Assembly: GCA_024277815.1 (NCBI GenBank)
Contig: JAJRUM010000050.1
Location: forward strand, 1 to 64,000
Length of the DNA: 64,000 bases
Source: Gammaproteobacteria bacterium
GTDB lineage: Bacteria > Pseudomonadota > Gammaproteobacteria > Xanthomonadales > SZUA-36
Direction: 5' to 3'
Shown piece after piece: positions 35,353 to 44,531 of the stretch (position 1 is the first letter of the stretch; every line of letters starts with the position of its first letter). Both the position numbers and the translations under genes were made by a program. A model generated the notes under the pieces. It saw nothing but the letters and a program-made list of their open reading frames with translations, was not told where the DNA came from and searched no databases.

Positions 35353-35937
35353 TTAAAATGAAACCTGCGGTGTTTCGCGCTTGGTCTCGTCTTCAATTTC
35401 CAGCAACTCCGCAGTCTGGAAACTGAACCAGCCTGCAAAAAGATTGTTCGGAAACGACTCACACATCGTGTTGTACTGCATAACCGAGTCGTTATACGCC
35501 TGGCGCGCAAATGCCACCTTGTTCTCAGTGGTCGTCAGCTCCTCGGACAGTTGCATCATATTCTGGTTGGCCTTGAGGTCGGGATACGACTCAGACAAGG
35601 CGAACAAGCGACCCAGCGCACCGGACAGGCCCTGTTCTGCCTGCGCCAGTTGCTTCATCGCTGCCGGATCTGAAGGATCCTTTGCGGCGGTCTTAAGGCC
35701 TGCCACTGCAGTATTGCGTGCGGTGATAACAGCCTCCAGCGTTTCACGCTCATGCTTCATATAGCCTTTGGCCGTTTCTACCAGGTTAGGTATCAGGTCG
35801 TGACGGCGCGTGAGCTGTACATCAATTTGCGCGAAAGCATTCTTGAAACGATTCCTGCCTGCAACCAGGCGATTGTAAATCGAAATCGCAAAAAAGACTG
35901 CGGCTACGATCAAACCAAGAAAAATCCAACCCATCAT
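35353..35937 (-). CDS. lemA: LemA family protein
   Basis: A 194-residue protein with one N-terminal membrane segment (WIFLGLIVAAVFFAISIYNRL) and a long helical domain. The domain carries the LemA hallmarks FAQIDVQLTRRHDLIPNLVE and ENKVAFARQAYNDSVMQYN, ending with FPNNLFAGWF. It is expected to be anchored in the inner membrane with the helices outside or inside depending on the species; the function is not settled. It is followed after 60 bases by the M48 peptidase on the same strand. AGGGAG lies three bases upstream of the first of two adjacent ATGs, so 35934 could be the start. Confidence 0.93.
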   Translation of the reverse strand: MMGWIFLGLIVAAVFFAISIYNRLVAGRNRFKNAFAQIDVQLTRRHDLIPNLVETAKGYMKHERETLEAVITARNTAVAGLKTAAKDPSDPAAMKQLAQAEQGLSGALGRLFALSESYPDLKANQNMMQLSEELTTTENKVAFARQAYNDSVMQYNTMCESFPNNLFAGWFSFQTAELLEIEDETKRETPQVSF

Positions 35938-36039
35938 AAGCTCCCTGTATTAAATAGACTCATGGTTAAATACTAGCAAAACCCACTCCAATACGAGTGT
36001 GCCTCAAGTCACCCAGCCCAAAAGTCATCCTGCCCAAAA

Positions 36040-37716
36040 CTACCTGTTGAGTTTCGCCCACGAGTCACGTAACGACACGGTACGGTTCAGGACCGGCTGT
36101 GCGGAACTGCTGCTGTAGGGGTCAACACAAAAATAGCCAACGCGTTCAAACTGAAAGAACTCACCCGGCTGAGCATCATTAACCGCTGGCTCAACCACTG
36201 CGTCCATTATAATTTTTAACGATTCCGGGTTCAGAAACTCCAGATAATCCCTCTGCTTATCTGCCAGCGGGTTGGCCGTATTGAACAGGCGGTCATATAA
36301 ACGTATTTCCGCCCTGACCCCATGCGCAACAGAAACCCAGTGGATGGTCCCCTTAACCTTGCGTGAAGCACCGGGAAGCCCGCTGCGGCTGTCCGGGTCA
36401 TACTCACAATGAATCTCGGCAACCTTGCCCTCAGAATCCTTTATCACGTCATTGCATTGGATAATAAAAGCGTTACGTAAACGCACTTCACCACCCGGAC
36501 GCAGGCGGAAGAATTTGCGTGGCGGGTCTTCCATGAAATCCCCCCGTTCAATCCAGATTTCACGCCCCAGCGGCACAGACCGACTGCCCATTTCCGGTTT
36601 TTGCGGGTGGGATGCCGCTTCCAGTATCTCGCTTTCACCTTCAGGGTAGTTGGTCAGCACTACCTTGACAGGGTCGAGCACAGCCATCAGGCGGGGGGCA
36701 TTCTCATTCATATCATTGCGAATGGCATTTTCCAGAACACCCATCGGGATGATGCTTTCCGCCTTGGACACGCCAGCTTCTTTCCAGAATGTACGTATCG
36801 ATCTCGCCGTGTAACCCCGGCGGCGTAAGCCGGCAATGGTCGGCATTCGCGGGTCGTCCCAGCCATTGACATACTCCTCTTCAACCAACTGTCTGAGTTT
36901 ACGCTTGCTCATGACAGTGAAATCCAGGTTACCGCGGGCAAACTCAATCTGCTGTGGGTGGCATTGGGCAGGAATATTTTCCAGGAACCAGTCATAAAGT
37001 GGTCTGTGGTCTTCAAATTCCAGCGTGCAGAGCGAGTGTGTGATGCCCTCAATGGCGTCAGAGATACCATGCGCCCAGTCATACATGGGATAAATATTCC
37101 ACTGCCCCCCGGTGCGGTGGTGTGACACTTTGCGAATGCGGTAAATTGCCGGATCACGCAAATTCATATTGGGGGAGGCCATATCAATCCGGGCCCGTAA
37201 AACATGTTTGCCATCGGCAAATTCACCATTTTTCATGCGCTCGAATAAATCGAGGTTTTCTTCAACGGTGCGGTCACGAAAAGGACTGTTGGTGCCCGCT
37301 TCCTTCAGAGTACCTCGACTGGAGCGCATCGCCTCAGCATCCTGGCTGTCAACATAGGCCTTGCCATTGCTGATCAGGTGAACCGCATATTCATACAATT
37401 GCTGGAAATAGTCTGATGCATGGCGCAATTCATTCCACTCAAACCCCAACCAGCGAACATCGTGCATGATGGCCCGGGCGAAATCTTCACTTTCCTTCAG
37501 CGGGTTGGTGTCGTCAAAACGTAAATTTGTAGCACCCCCGAACTCAGCGGCAATGCCGAAATTCAGACAAATGGACTTGGCGTGACCGATGTGCAGGTGG
37601 CCATTGGGCTCAGGTGGGAAACGGGTAACAATTTTGTCATGTTTTCCGGATTCAATATCCCGCTTGACGATATTGCGGATAAAATTGCTTACATTTGGAG
37701 TCTGATCGTTATTCAC
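36040..37716 (-). CDS. glnS: Glutaminyl-tRNA synthetase
   Basis: GlnRS attaches glutamine to tRNA-Gln in the cytoplasm. From GTG 37716 the product has 558 residues (E. coli 554). It carries the class I HIGH motif in FPPEPNGHLHIGHAKS (33-48) and the KMSKS-type motif VMSKRKLRQLV near 268. The frame extends upstream to 37983, but that part would overlap the cytidylyltransferase gene and has no family similarity. AAAGG lies eight bases before the GTG. The C-terminal beta-barrel anticodon domain ends FCVDPYSSSSAQPVLNRTV. It is probably the last gene of the surface-sugar transcript or has its own promoter in the 85-base gap. Confidence 0.97.
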   Translation of the reverse strand: MNNDQTPNVSNFIRNIVKRDIESGKHDKIVTRFPPEPNGHLHIGHAKSICLNFGIAAEFGGATNLRFDDTNPLKESEDFARAIMHDVRWLGFEWNELRHASDYFQQLYEYAVHLISNGKAYVDSQDAEAMRSSRGTLKEAGTNSPFRDRTVEENLDLFERMKNGEFADGKHVLRARIDMASPNMNLRDPAIYRIRKVSHHRTGGQWNIYPMYDWAHGISDAIEGITHSLCTLEFEDHRPLYDWFLENIPAQCHPQQIEFARGNLDFTVMSKRKLRQLVEEEYVNGWDDPRMPTIAGLRRRGYTARSIRTFWKEAGVSKAESIIPMGVLENAIRNDMNENAPRLMAVLDPVKVVLTNYPEGESEILEAASHPQKPEMGSRSVPLGREIWIERGDFMEDPPRKFFRLRPGGEVRLRNAFIIQCNDVIKDSEGKVAEIHCEYDPDSRSGLPGASRKVKGTIHWVSVAHGVRAEIRLYDRLFNTANPLADKQRDYLEFLNPESLKIIMDAVVEPAVNDAQPGEFFQFERVGYFCVDPYSSSSAQPVLNRTVSLRDSWAKLNR

Positions 37717-37801
37717 TGGCTGAACCTTTAATTTATTCTTCAGTTGGCGCTGCTGACAAACAAGGATTCTAGCGCATAACGACTGCAGTTCACTACGTTT
37801 A

Positions 37802-38959
37802 TCAATCCACCGCGGAAGATTGACGCTTCGCCTCCAGCAGCAGATCGCAAACCTCACGCACCGCCCCGGCGCCGCCACCAGGAACTGCAACATAATCAAC
37901 AGTGGCCCTGACCTCCGGGACAGCATCCTGCGGACAACACGACAACCCCACCACGGCCATACAGGCCAGGTCATTGAGGTCATCGCCGATGAAGGCGATA
38001 TCGTCCAGGGGCATCTGCCAATCTGCAGCTAATTCACGCAAGCGCGCCAGCTTATCGGTGACACCCGGATAATAGTCACGAATCTGTAGTTTCCGCATCC
38101 TCGCGTGGACTGACTCACTCTGCTCCTGGGTCATTACACACACGCGCAGACCTGCCTTTTCAAGGCGTTTTAAGCCATGGGCATCACGGGTATTGAATTT
38201 CTTCAGTGCCTCACCTTGTGCACCATAGTACATACCTGCATCCGTCAAAGTACCATCTACATCAACCACCAAGCCGCGGATTCGCGCAGATCTGGCCATA
38301 TAATCGCGCCTTCGCAACAGGCTCTCCACCACAGCCCAGTCACCCGGTTCATCGATCTCGGTCGCAGCATCTTGGTTCATTACGTGGATGCTGACTTCAC
38401 CGCCGAGGCGACAATGGGTCGCATCAAGTATTTCCCGCCGGGTGAAGTAAAATGCACCGTTCTCCATCAGGCTGCCATCAAACTCCTGCCGCCTCGGACG
38501 GGCAGTGGGTTCGTAGTTCAGCGGTAGTCCGCTGGATGTCCAGAAAAATCGTTGGGTTTTGGTAGCGGTCAGCAGAGAGTCAGCACAATCGGCCATAAAT
38601 TGGTTTTTAGCTGCCCGGAAATCTCCTGCCTGGGTGAGCGGTGAGGTTGCCTGAATCAGGCACAGCACGTCAAAATCCACCTGCGCTGAAAATTCCAGCA
38701 GTGCTGCTTCTGTGGATGCCTCATCTGTGCAGGTCTCCGGCGACCTGTCAACCAGGTTGACGGTATCAGTAAACAACGACTTTGCAAGCGCGCGGATTGG
38801 TTCTGCGTCAGTACCCACATAAATCTCGTCAAAACAGCCCGAAGCAACGGCCTGCCCAAGCGACCAGGCGAACAGGGGCTTGCCCGCCAGCAAGCGGATA
38901 TTCTTGCCCGGAATGGACTTGGAGCCACCCCGCAAAGGCATGTAAGCAACCCAGCGCAT
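37802..38959 (-). CDS. Acylneuraminate cytidylyltransferase fused to HAD phosphatase
   Basis: A 385-residue two-domain enzyme. Residues 1-220 form a NeuA-like transferase that makes CMP-activated nonulosonic acid; RGGSKSIPGKNIRLLAGKPL (10-29) is the CTP-binding signature. Residues about 225-385 form a KdsC-type HAD phosphatase with all catalytic positions: DVDGT (233-237), Thr277, Lys303 and GDDLND (325-330). The phosphatase therefore looks active, unlike the inactive HAD domain of animal CMAS. The design suggests the synthase product is a 9- or 8-phosphate that is dephosphorylated and then CMP-activated. The ATG overlaps the NeuB-like stop by one base. Confidence 0.9.
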   Translation of the reverse strand: MRWVAYMPLRGGSKSIPGKNIRLLAGKPLFAWSLGQAVASGCFDEIYVGTDAEPIRALAKSLFTDTVNLVDRSPETCTDEASTEAALLEFSAQVDFDVLCLIQATSPLTQAGDFRAAKNQFMADCADSLLTATKTQRFFWTSSGLPLNYEPTARPRRQEFDGSLMENGAFYFTRREILDATHCRLGGEVSIHVMNQDAATEIDEPGDWAVVESLLRRRDYMARSARIRGLVVDVDGTLTDAGMYYGAQGEALKKFNTRDAHGLKRLEKAGLRVCVMTQEQSESVHARMRKLQIRDYYPGVTDKLARLRELAADWQMPLDDIAFIGDDLNDLACMAVVGLSCCPQDAVPEVRATVDYVAVPGGGAGAVREVCDLLLEAKRQSSAVD

Positions 38960-39846
38960 CAGACTGCCTGTTCACCATACATGCGCTTCAGTTTGCGGCG
39001 CTGCTCAACCTCAATCTCAAGAATCGGCTGGCGCTTGCGGGTCAGTGCCTGACTGACCGCACCGAGGTCACGCACCAGGCGCCGCAGTCCATCCGGTTCC
39101 AGTGACGCAGAATGGTCGGTACCCTTCCAGGTCCGGTCCAGTGTGTAATGTCGCTCTATCCAGCTTGCACCCAGCGTGTACGCTGCTATGTCTGCCGCGA
39201 TACCGAGGTGGTGACCGGAAAACCCAAGCGAGGCGATTTCAGCACCAAAGCGTTGCGCGATATCCTCAATGTCCAACAGGCAGACCTGGTCAAAAGGTAC
39301 CGGGTAACCAGAAGTACATGCATACAACACGACACGATCCACTGCATTTTCCTCACGCATGAACTGGATAATACTTGCCTGCTCTTCTGGGGTCGTCATG
39401 CCCAGAGAAATATGGATACCGCCCGCATATTCCCGGGCCAGCCAACGTAACATCGCAAAATCCAGGTTGCAGGCCGATGGAACCTTGATGTAATCCGGTT
39501 CAAGGCTGGCGATTTCCTGAGCAGATGTCAGTTCCCATGCAGAACATGCATAGCCAACACCGAATTCTTCGCACCATTGCTTTAATTGCCGATGCTGCTG
39601 CAGATCGAACTCCAGAAATTCACGATGCTCCCCGTAACTCTCACCGTAGGCATTAACGGGGTTAGGGTGAGGCCTGGCATACTCCTCTGCGCTCAGCAGT
39701 TCACGGTTTGAGCGCTTCTGAAACTTGGCATAATCACACTTTGCAAAGGTTGCCGCTATACCTATCATTTCGTGGGCCACCGCCATGTCGCCTTTGTGGT
39801 TGCAACCGATCTCGGCAACTATTTTCGGAGTTGTTGGATTCGTCAT
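38959..39846 (-). CDS. N-acetylneuraminate synthase family protein (NeuB-like, no SAF domain)
   Basis: NeuB-type enzymes condense PEP with a mannose or hexose derivative to form nonulosonic acids. The 295-residue protein has the TIM-barrel signature IVAEIGCNHKGD (9-20), a KFQKR segment and the substrate region YIKVPSACNLDF, HISLGMTT and SGHHLGIA. It ends just after the barrel; the C-terminal SAF (antifreeze-like) domain found in NeuB of about 346 residues is missing. The frame ends naturally in a coupled TGATG, so this is not an obvious truncation. The exact sugar (Neu5Ac, KDN, legionaminate or similar) cannot be told from sequence. It follows the surface-carbohydrate gene by one base. Confidence 0.9.
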   Translation of the reverse strand: MTNPTTPKIVAEIGCNHKGDMAVAHEMIGIAATFAKCDYAKFQKRSNRELLSAEEYARPHPNPVNAYGESYGEHREFLEFDLQQHRQLKQWCEEFGVGYACSAWELTSAQEIASLEPDYIKVPSACNLDFAMLRWLAREYAGGIHISLGMTTPEEQASIIQFMREENAVDRVVLYACTSGYPVPFDQVCLLDIEDIAQRFGAEIASLGFSGHHLGIAADIAAYTLGASWIERHYTLDRTWKGTDHSASLEPDGLRRLVRDLGAVSQALTRKRQPILEIEVEQRRKLKRMYGEQAV

Positions 39847-39847
39847 A

Positions 39848-41263
39848 TCAGGCCTTTATGTGGAAAATGTGCTCGGAATACTGTTCGACCCGAATGCTGT
39901 CGAAACGTTGCAGAATTCGCCCCATCCGCTGCGTCCTGTCAACCACCTCCTGCACGCTGATGCGGGGAAAACGATGGTCATGGTAGGCCGCCCGGTTGAG
40001 GCCGGGACGTTGCATGTTCAGGCGAGTCAACATGGCTTTGATCCAGCTCAGGGCACGGGCCTGAGCATGGCTTACCGCTGATGTCACTGCCAATGACCGT
40101 CCTTCCCCGTAGTGCGTATCCAGCACGTCGAGTATCCGCTCGCATGCCAACGCGCCCTTCCGAGCCTGCAAATGGGTACCCATCAGCTCCTCACGTTGCG
40201 AATCATGTGCCGGCAAGGGCTTGCCCGCCAGAATGTCACGTAATGCGGAAATCAACGCATCGAGGTCAAAGCACTGCTGGCTCAGATGATTTGGAGTACC
40301 TTGAAAATCATAATCATAGACTTCATTGAGGGTCTCCAGATAGGCTATCGCCGGTACATCCATAGCATAGGCTTCAACGGCTGTGGTACAGCCGTTATGC
40401 ACCAGGGCCTTGCTGGCCAACAACCAGGGCAGGACATTCCCTTCCTGCACAACGATCACGTTCGCATGTTTTGCGGCCAGGTCAGCATAGCGTTTCAGGT
40501 TCTCGCTGGGATGAGGCCGAACAATAATTTTCATACCGGGAAATGCCTGCTCCAATGCCGGGATCATGGTCAGAAAATCGGCCAGGATTGCCTCCTTGTG
40601 GGCAGCCAGGCCAGTAGCAAACTCCAATGGCATCCCCTTACCCGCCTGCCCCATGCGAGGGGGCTTATGCAGATCATCTGAAGGCTCAAACAAGCCGATA
40701 GTCGGCAGGTAGGGATTTACATCGGTAAAGTTTGTGTTGATAAGGATAAAGTCACCGTACTGCGAGCGAATGCTATCCACCTTATCTGAAAAATAAGGCC
40801 TCAATTCAGGCCTCAGCATGTCGCCGCGCGGATTCCCTGTGACATGTATTTGCAGGTCATCCGGCAGTTCAGGATACTGTTGCATCAGAACTTCATTGTC
40901 CCTTCCCCAGGCAAACAGCCGACTCACATGGCGCATCGTCTGCGGCGACAGGCGCAGCGAATAAAACACTTCGGGCGGCGGGTGAACCAGCGCTTCTTCT
41001 TCCCACGCGATGATTTCATGGCCCAGTTTACGTATCAGGCTGAACATCAGGCTGCTCATGCTGCGCATACTTTTTGCCACGTAGAGACCCTGTGGCATTC
41101 CACCCACTTCAAAATGTACGAACGCCCGCGAGCCGATAATGACAGGGTAACCGCGTTCGGCCGCACAGCAGGATAACAACAGCTTTGCGTCCAGTTCACG
41201 AACCTGGCTTTCAACCGGGATGATGAGGGTGGGCAAAACACCCTTTGCTGCCGATTTTCCCAT
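39848..41263 (-). CDS. Surface carbohydrate biosynthesis protein (TIGR04396-like)
   Basis: A 471-residue cytoplasmic protein resembling the TIGR04396 group, often found with nonulosonic-acid genes. The fold appears to be GT-B. The C-terminal Rossmann half has IIVRPHPSENLKRY and ALVHNGCTTAVEAYAMDVPA (about 290-310), which match nucleotide-sugar or CDP-binding segments of capsule-type glycosyltransferases. It is probably a glycosyltransferase that uses the CMP-sugar made by the two downstream genes. AGAGG lies nine bases before ATG 41263. It is the first gene of the three-gene cassette, with one-base spacing to the NeuB-like gene. Confidence 0.78.
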   Translation of the reverse strand: MGKSAAKGVLPTLIIPVESQVRELDAKLLLSCCAAERGYPVIIGSRAFVHFEVGGMPQGLYVAKSMRSMSSLMFSLIRKLGHEIIAWEEEALVHPPPEVFYSLRLSPQTMRHVSRLFAWGRDNEVLMQQYPELPDDLQIHVTGNPRGDMLRPELRPYFSDKVDSIRSQYGDFILINTNFTDVNPYLPTIGLFEPSDDLHKPPRMGQAGKGMPLEFATGLAAHKEAILADFLTMIPALEQAFPGMKIIVRPHPSENLKRYADLAAKHANVIVVQEGNVLPWLLASKALVHNGCTTAVEAYAMDVPAIAYLETLNEVYDYDFQGTPNHLSQQCFDLDALISALRDILAGKPLPAHDSQREELMGTHLQARKGALACERILDVLDTHYGEGRSLAVTSAVSHAQARALSWIKAMLTRLNMQRPGLNRAAYHDHRFPRISVQEVVDRTQRMGRILQRFDSIRVEQYSEHIFHIKA

Positions 41264-41307
41264 TGATGCGACCTCTTTAAGCCCTTTGATTTAACCGCCA
41301 AAAACGG

Positions 41308-42363
41308 TTAAACGTCTTCGACTCCCAGCAATTTATTCCAGTGTGCTTCAAATATCTCAAACACTGACTCATCAACCGAAATTGCAGCAATTTCATGGTT
41401 CAGCCAGTACGACGGTAATGTCCAGTTGAAACTACCGAAGACCGTGCGCCTGATGGATTCATTTTCGACCAGCATAAACTTCAGATGCATTGGCACATTA
41501 ATACTTTTGCCAATTCGCCTGAAAGCGATACCAGCCGCGGACAGCCGTTTCTCCGTCTTGTGTGGTACCCGGCTCCGCGTATGCTCCGTGAGGACCTCAA
41601 CTCTGGCACCACGCTTCGCCAGCATGACCATACAACTGACCGAACCCGGGCTGCGAATATGCGAGGCGGCTATTCTGATCCTGCTCCCGGCACCAAACCC
41701 GGCCAACAACTGCTCAATAGGATGCCCACCAAGCCGTGGCCAGAAATGCACTACCGTGTGGCCGAAATCAAGTGACCTGGGCTGCTTGCTGGTGAACCTG
41801 TAAAGCAGGGAGGACCCGTTCAGGTTCAGTGAACGAACGTGTTCCGCCAAAGCAGATGCCATTTGCGGATCTTTTGCGGCAACCAGTGCGTTATAGGCAA
41901 CATTGTGATCGCCAATCTTTTCCAGAATACCGGGAGTGTCTTCCGGCGAATCGTTAGACGGGTTAAAAGAACCAATGAACGCAACGGGCTGCGGGTGGGA
42001 GAAACAGTAAACCTTTTCATGCACCTGGGGTTTCCAGGCAAGGCCCGGGGGCGACAGCAAGCCCGGCAGGGAGATCGTGCGCAACCCGGAACCCAGACCG
42101 TCTTCACCAGACAACATTTCGATGACCTGCCGGTTAGCTGCGGCTATCCGGGGCTTCCGCTCCAGCGTCAGGGTTACACGCACACCCCGGCGTGACGCGG
42201 CGATCAAGCCTCGTGCCAGCGGGCGGTCACGAAAATAATAAGTAACCCAATCGATACTCCCGCCCGGCGGCACAGCCGCGATCCGTTCCGCCAGAAGGTC
42301 ACGCAATGCCCCTTTACGTTTGTCAGGACCACCAAAGTGGATCTCGAAATTGGAGTTTTTCAT
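41308..42363 (-). CDS. Phospholipase D-like domain protein
   Basis: A 351-residue protein with two HKD-type half-sites, as in the PLD superfamily. The first is VHEKVYCF with His115 and Lys117, followed by GSFNPSN. The second, around residue 293, is MHLKFMLV, followed by GSFNWT. Each site keeps the H-x-K pair and a distal Asn. The canonical Asp of HxKxxxxD is not obvious, as in cardiolipin-synthase-like or nuclease-like relatives with variations. There is no signal peptide. It could be a phosphodiesterase acting on phospholipid or DNA. It lies between the mnmG terminator and the surface-sugar operon, 44 bases from the latter. Confidence 0.82.
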   Translation of the reverse strand: MKNSNFEIHFGGPDKRKGALRDLLAERIAAVPPGGSIDWVTYYFRDRPLARGLIAASRRGVRVTLTLERKPRIAAANRQVIEMLSGEDGLGSGLRTISLPGLLSPPGLAWKPQVHEKVYCFSHPQPVAFIGSFNPSNDSPEDTPGILEKIGDHNVAYNALVAAKDPQMASALAEHVRSLNLNGSSLLYRFTSKQPRSLDFGHTVVHFWPRLGGHPIEQLLAGFGAGSRIRIAASHIRSPGSVSCMVMLAKRGARVEVLTEHTRSRVPHKTEKRLSAAGIAFRRIGKSINVPMHLKFMLVENESIRRTVFGSFNWTLPSYWLNHEIAAISVDESVFEIFEAHWNKLLGVEDV

Positions 42364-42413
42364 GCTGATTACATTCTACTCGCTGCGTATCGATTTGGCA
42401 GGATAGATGCGAC

Positions 42414-42443
42414 AAAAAAAACCCCGGCAAAACTGCCGGGGTT
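42414..42443 (-). terminator. Rho-independent terminator after mnmG
   Basis: On the minus strand AACCCCGGC and GCCGGGGTT (42443-42420) form a 9-bp stem with a six-base loop, followed by seven T (42420-42414). It lies about 120 bases downstream of the mnmG stop. Confidence 0.9.
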
Positions 42444-42563
42444 AGAATTGGTGCATCGCTAAAGGCATAGAAGTGTGGGGACTGCCTGTCATGAGACGCG
42501 ATACACCAGGCACAGTCAACTTACAGGCTTAGAGTACTCCCGGCGGGTTAAAAAGATGTAAAT

Positions 42564-44492
42564 CTATCGTTGCTTATTTGTAATAGTACGATTTTTTTCA
42601 CTTGCCACTTCATTCCCACGGCTTTCATAACGTTTCAAAAACACCAGTAATAAAGATATAGCAGCAGGTGTCATGCCGGGAATACGTGCTGCCTGGCCGA
42701 TATTTTCAGGCAAAGTATGCTGCAATTTTTCACGTAATTCTGCTGACAAGCCCGGCACCTGAAAATAGTCAAACCGTTCTGGCACAAGTACATGCTCATT
42801 GCGGCGATTCTTGACTACCTCCTCCATCTGGCGCGTCACATACCCTGCATAGCGGGCCTGCACATCCACCTGCTCCGCCACTTTTAAGTCGCTAACCCCG
42901 GGGCCAAGACCCGCGACTTTCACCAACTCCGGGTACGTGATTTCAGGTCGCTTGAGCAAATCCAGTGCCTTTGCCTCCTTGCTTAACACCACCCCCAGGG
43001 TTTCTTTAAGGGACTGACCAATGGCATTCTCAGGCGTAACCCAGATAGCACCCAGCCTTTTCTGCTCAGCCTCAATTTCAGCTTTTTTCCTGGAAAATAC
43101 CTGCCAATGTTCGCGGCTGACAAGCCCCAGTCCATGCCCGGATTCAGTGAGCCTCAAATCAGCATTATCTTCACGCAATTGCAATCGGTACTCCGCTCTG
43201 CTGGTAAACATCCGGTAGGGTTCCCGGGTACCCTGCGTAACCAGGTCATCGATTAACACGCCGATATAAGCCTCGTCCCGGCGCGGTGTCCATGCCGCTT
43301 TGCCACTGACGCTGCGCGCAGCATTCAGCCCGGCGACCAAACCCTGAGCTGCGGCTTCTTCATAGCCGGTCGTGCCATTGATCTGGCCGGCAAAGAACAA
43401 TCCGGCCACAGGCTTGGTTTCGAGGCTGTGCTTCAATCCTCGCGGATCGAAAAAATCGTACTCAATTGCATAACCTGGACGGGTGATATGTGCCTGCTCG
43501 AAGCCGGCAATACTACGCACAAATTGTACCTGAATGTCATACGGCAGACTTGTGGATATACCATTCGGATAAAGCTCCCGCGTACGAAGCCCTTCCGGCT
43601 CGATAAAAATCTGATGGCTGTCACGCTCAGAAAAACGCACTATTTTGTCTTCAATGGATGGGCAGTAACGCGGGCCTACCCCGTCGATTGCGCCGGAATA
43701 CATGGGCGACCGGTGCAGCGCTGCCCGGATCAGGTCGTGGGTCTTTTCTGAAGTGTGGGTTATCCAGCAGCTGACCTGCTCCGGGTGGTCCTCATGGGTC
43801 CCAAGAAACGAAAACACGGGCCGTGGTTCATCGCCTGGCTGTTCCTGTAAATGGGTAAAATCAACGCTCTTGCCATCGATACGTGGCGGTGTCCCGGTCT
43901 TCAGGCGGCCCACGTTGAAGGGTAATTCCCGCAAGCGCTTTGCCAGTGATACAGATGGGGGGTCACCAGCGCGACCACCCGCACTTTGTACTTCACCCAT
44001 GTGGATTTTTCCACCCAGAAAAGTACCGGTTGTCAATACAATGGCCGGCGCATGAAATACCTGACCCATGCTGGTACGGCAACCGGTGATACGGTCATTT
44101 TCCAGCAGCAGGTCATCAACCGCCTGCTGAAAGATACTCAGGCCTGGCTGATTTTCTACCTCGGCTCTGATAAAGCTGCGATACAGGTTGCGGTCGCACT
44201 GAGCGCGTGTCGCACGCACAGCTGGCCCCTTACTCAGGTTCAGGGTGCGCAACTGGATGGCTGCAGCATCTGCGGCTCTCGCCATGACACCACCCAGGGC
44301 ATCAATTTCTTTGACCAGATGACCTTTGCCAATGCCCCCGATTGCCGGGTTGCAACTCATCTGGCCAATGGTTTCGATGCTGTGGGTCAACAGCAGGGTA
44401 GATGCACCGCAACGTGCTGCGGCCAGTGCTGCCTCTGTGCCGGCATGGCCGCCGCCGATAACAATGACGTCAAATTGTGTTCGCGGGTTCAA
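42564..44492 (-). CDS. mnmG: tRNA uridine-5-carboxymethylaminomethyl modification enzyme
   Basis: MnmG (GidA), with MnmE, installs the 5-carboxymethylaminomethyl group on wobble uridine 34 of several tRNAs, using FAD and NADH in the cytoplasm. The 642 residues compare with 629 in E. coli. The FAD-binding motif [20 protein letters not shown] follows the start, and [34 protein letters not shown] and [17 protein letters not shown] are family blocks. The start is TTG 44492, because no ATG is available in frame. The 120 bases between its stop and the terminator hold no gene. mnmG is often next to rsmG and parA; here it is not. Confidence 0.97.
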   Translation of the reverse strand: MNPRTQFDVIVIGGGHAGTEAALAAARCGASTLLLTHSIETIGQMSCNPAIGGIGKGHLVKEIDALGGVMARAADAAAIQLRTLNLSKGPAVRATRAQCDRNLYRSFIRAEVENQPGLSIFQQAVDDLLLENDRITGCRTSMGQVFHAPAIVLTTGTFLGGKIHMGEVQSAGGRAGDPPSVSLAKRLRELPFNVGRLKTGTPPRIDGKSVDFTHLQEQPGDEPRPVFSFLGTHEDHPEQVSCWITHTSEKTHDLIRAALHRSPMYSGAIDGVGPRYCPSIEDKIVRFSERDSHQIFIEPEGLRTRELYPNGISTSLPYDIQVQFVRSIAGFEQAHITRPGYAIEYDFFDPRGLKHSLETKPVAGLFFAGQINGTTGYEEAAAQGLVAGLNAARSVSGKAAWTPRRDEAYIGVLIDDLVTQGTREPYRMFTSRAEYRLQLREDNADLRLTESGHGLGLVSREHWQVFSRKKAEIEAEQKRLGAIWVTPENAIGQSLKETLGVVLSKEAKALDLLKRPEITYPELVKVAGLGPGVSDLKVAEQVDVQARYAGYVTRQMEEVVKNRRNEHVLVPERFDYFQVPGLSAELREKLQHTLPENIGQAARIPGMTPAAISLLLVFLKRYESRGNEVASEKNRTITNKQR

Positions 44493-44531
44493 GTTGATAC
44501 TTCGGTTGGTAAGCCGGGCATTGTAATGTAT

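Noticed and set aside
37717-37983. N-terminal extension of glnS
   Set aside because: It overlaps the cytidylyltransferase 3' end, has Trp/Arg-rich unnatural composition and is absent from GlnRS.
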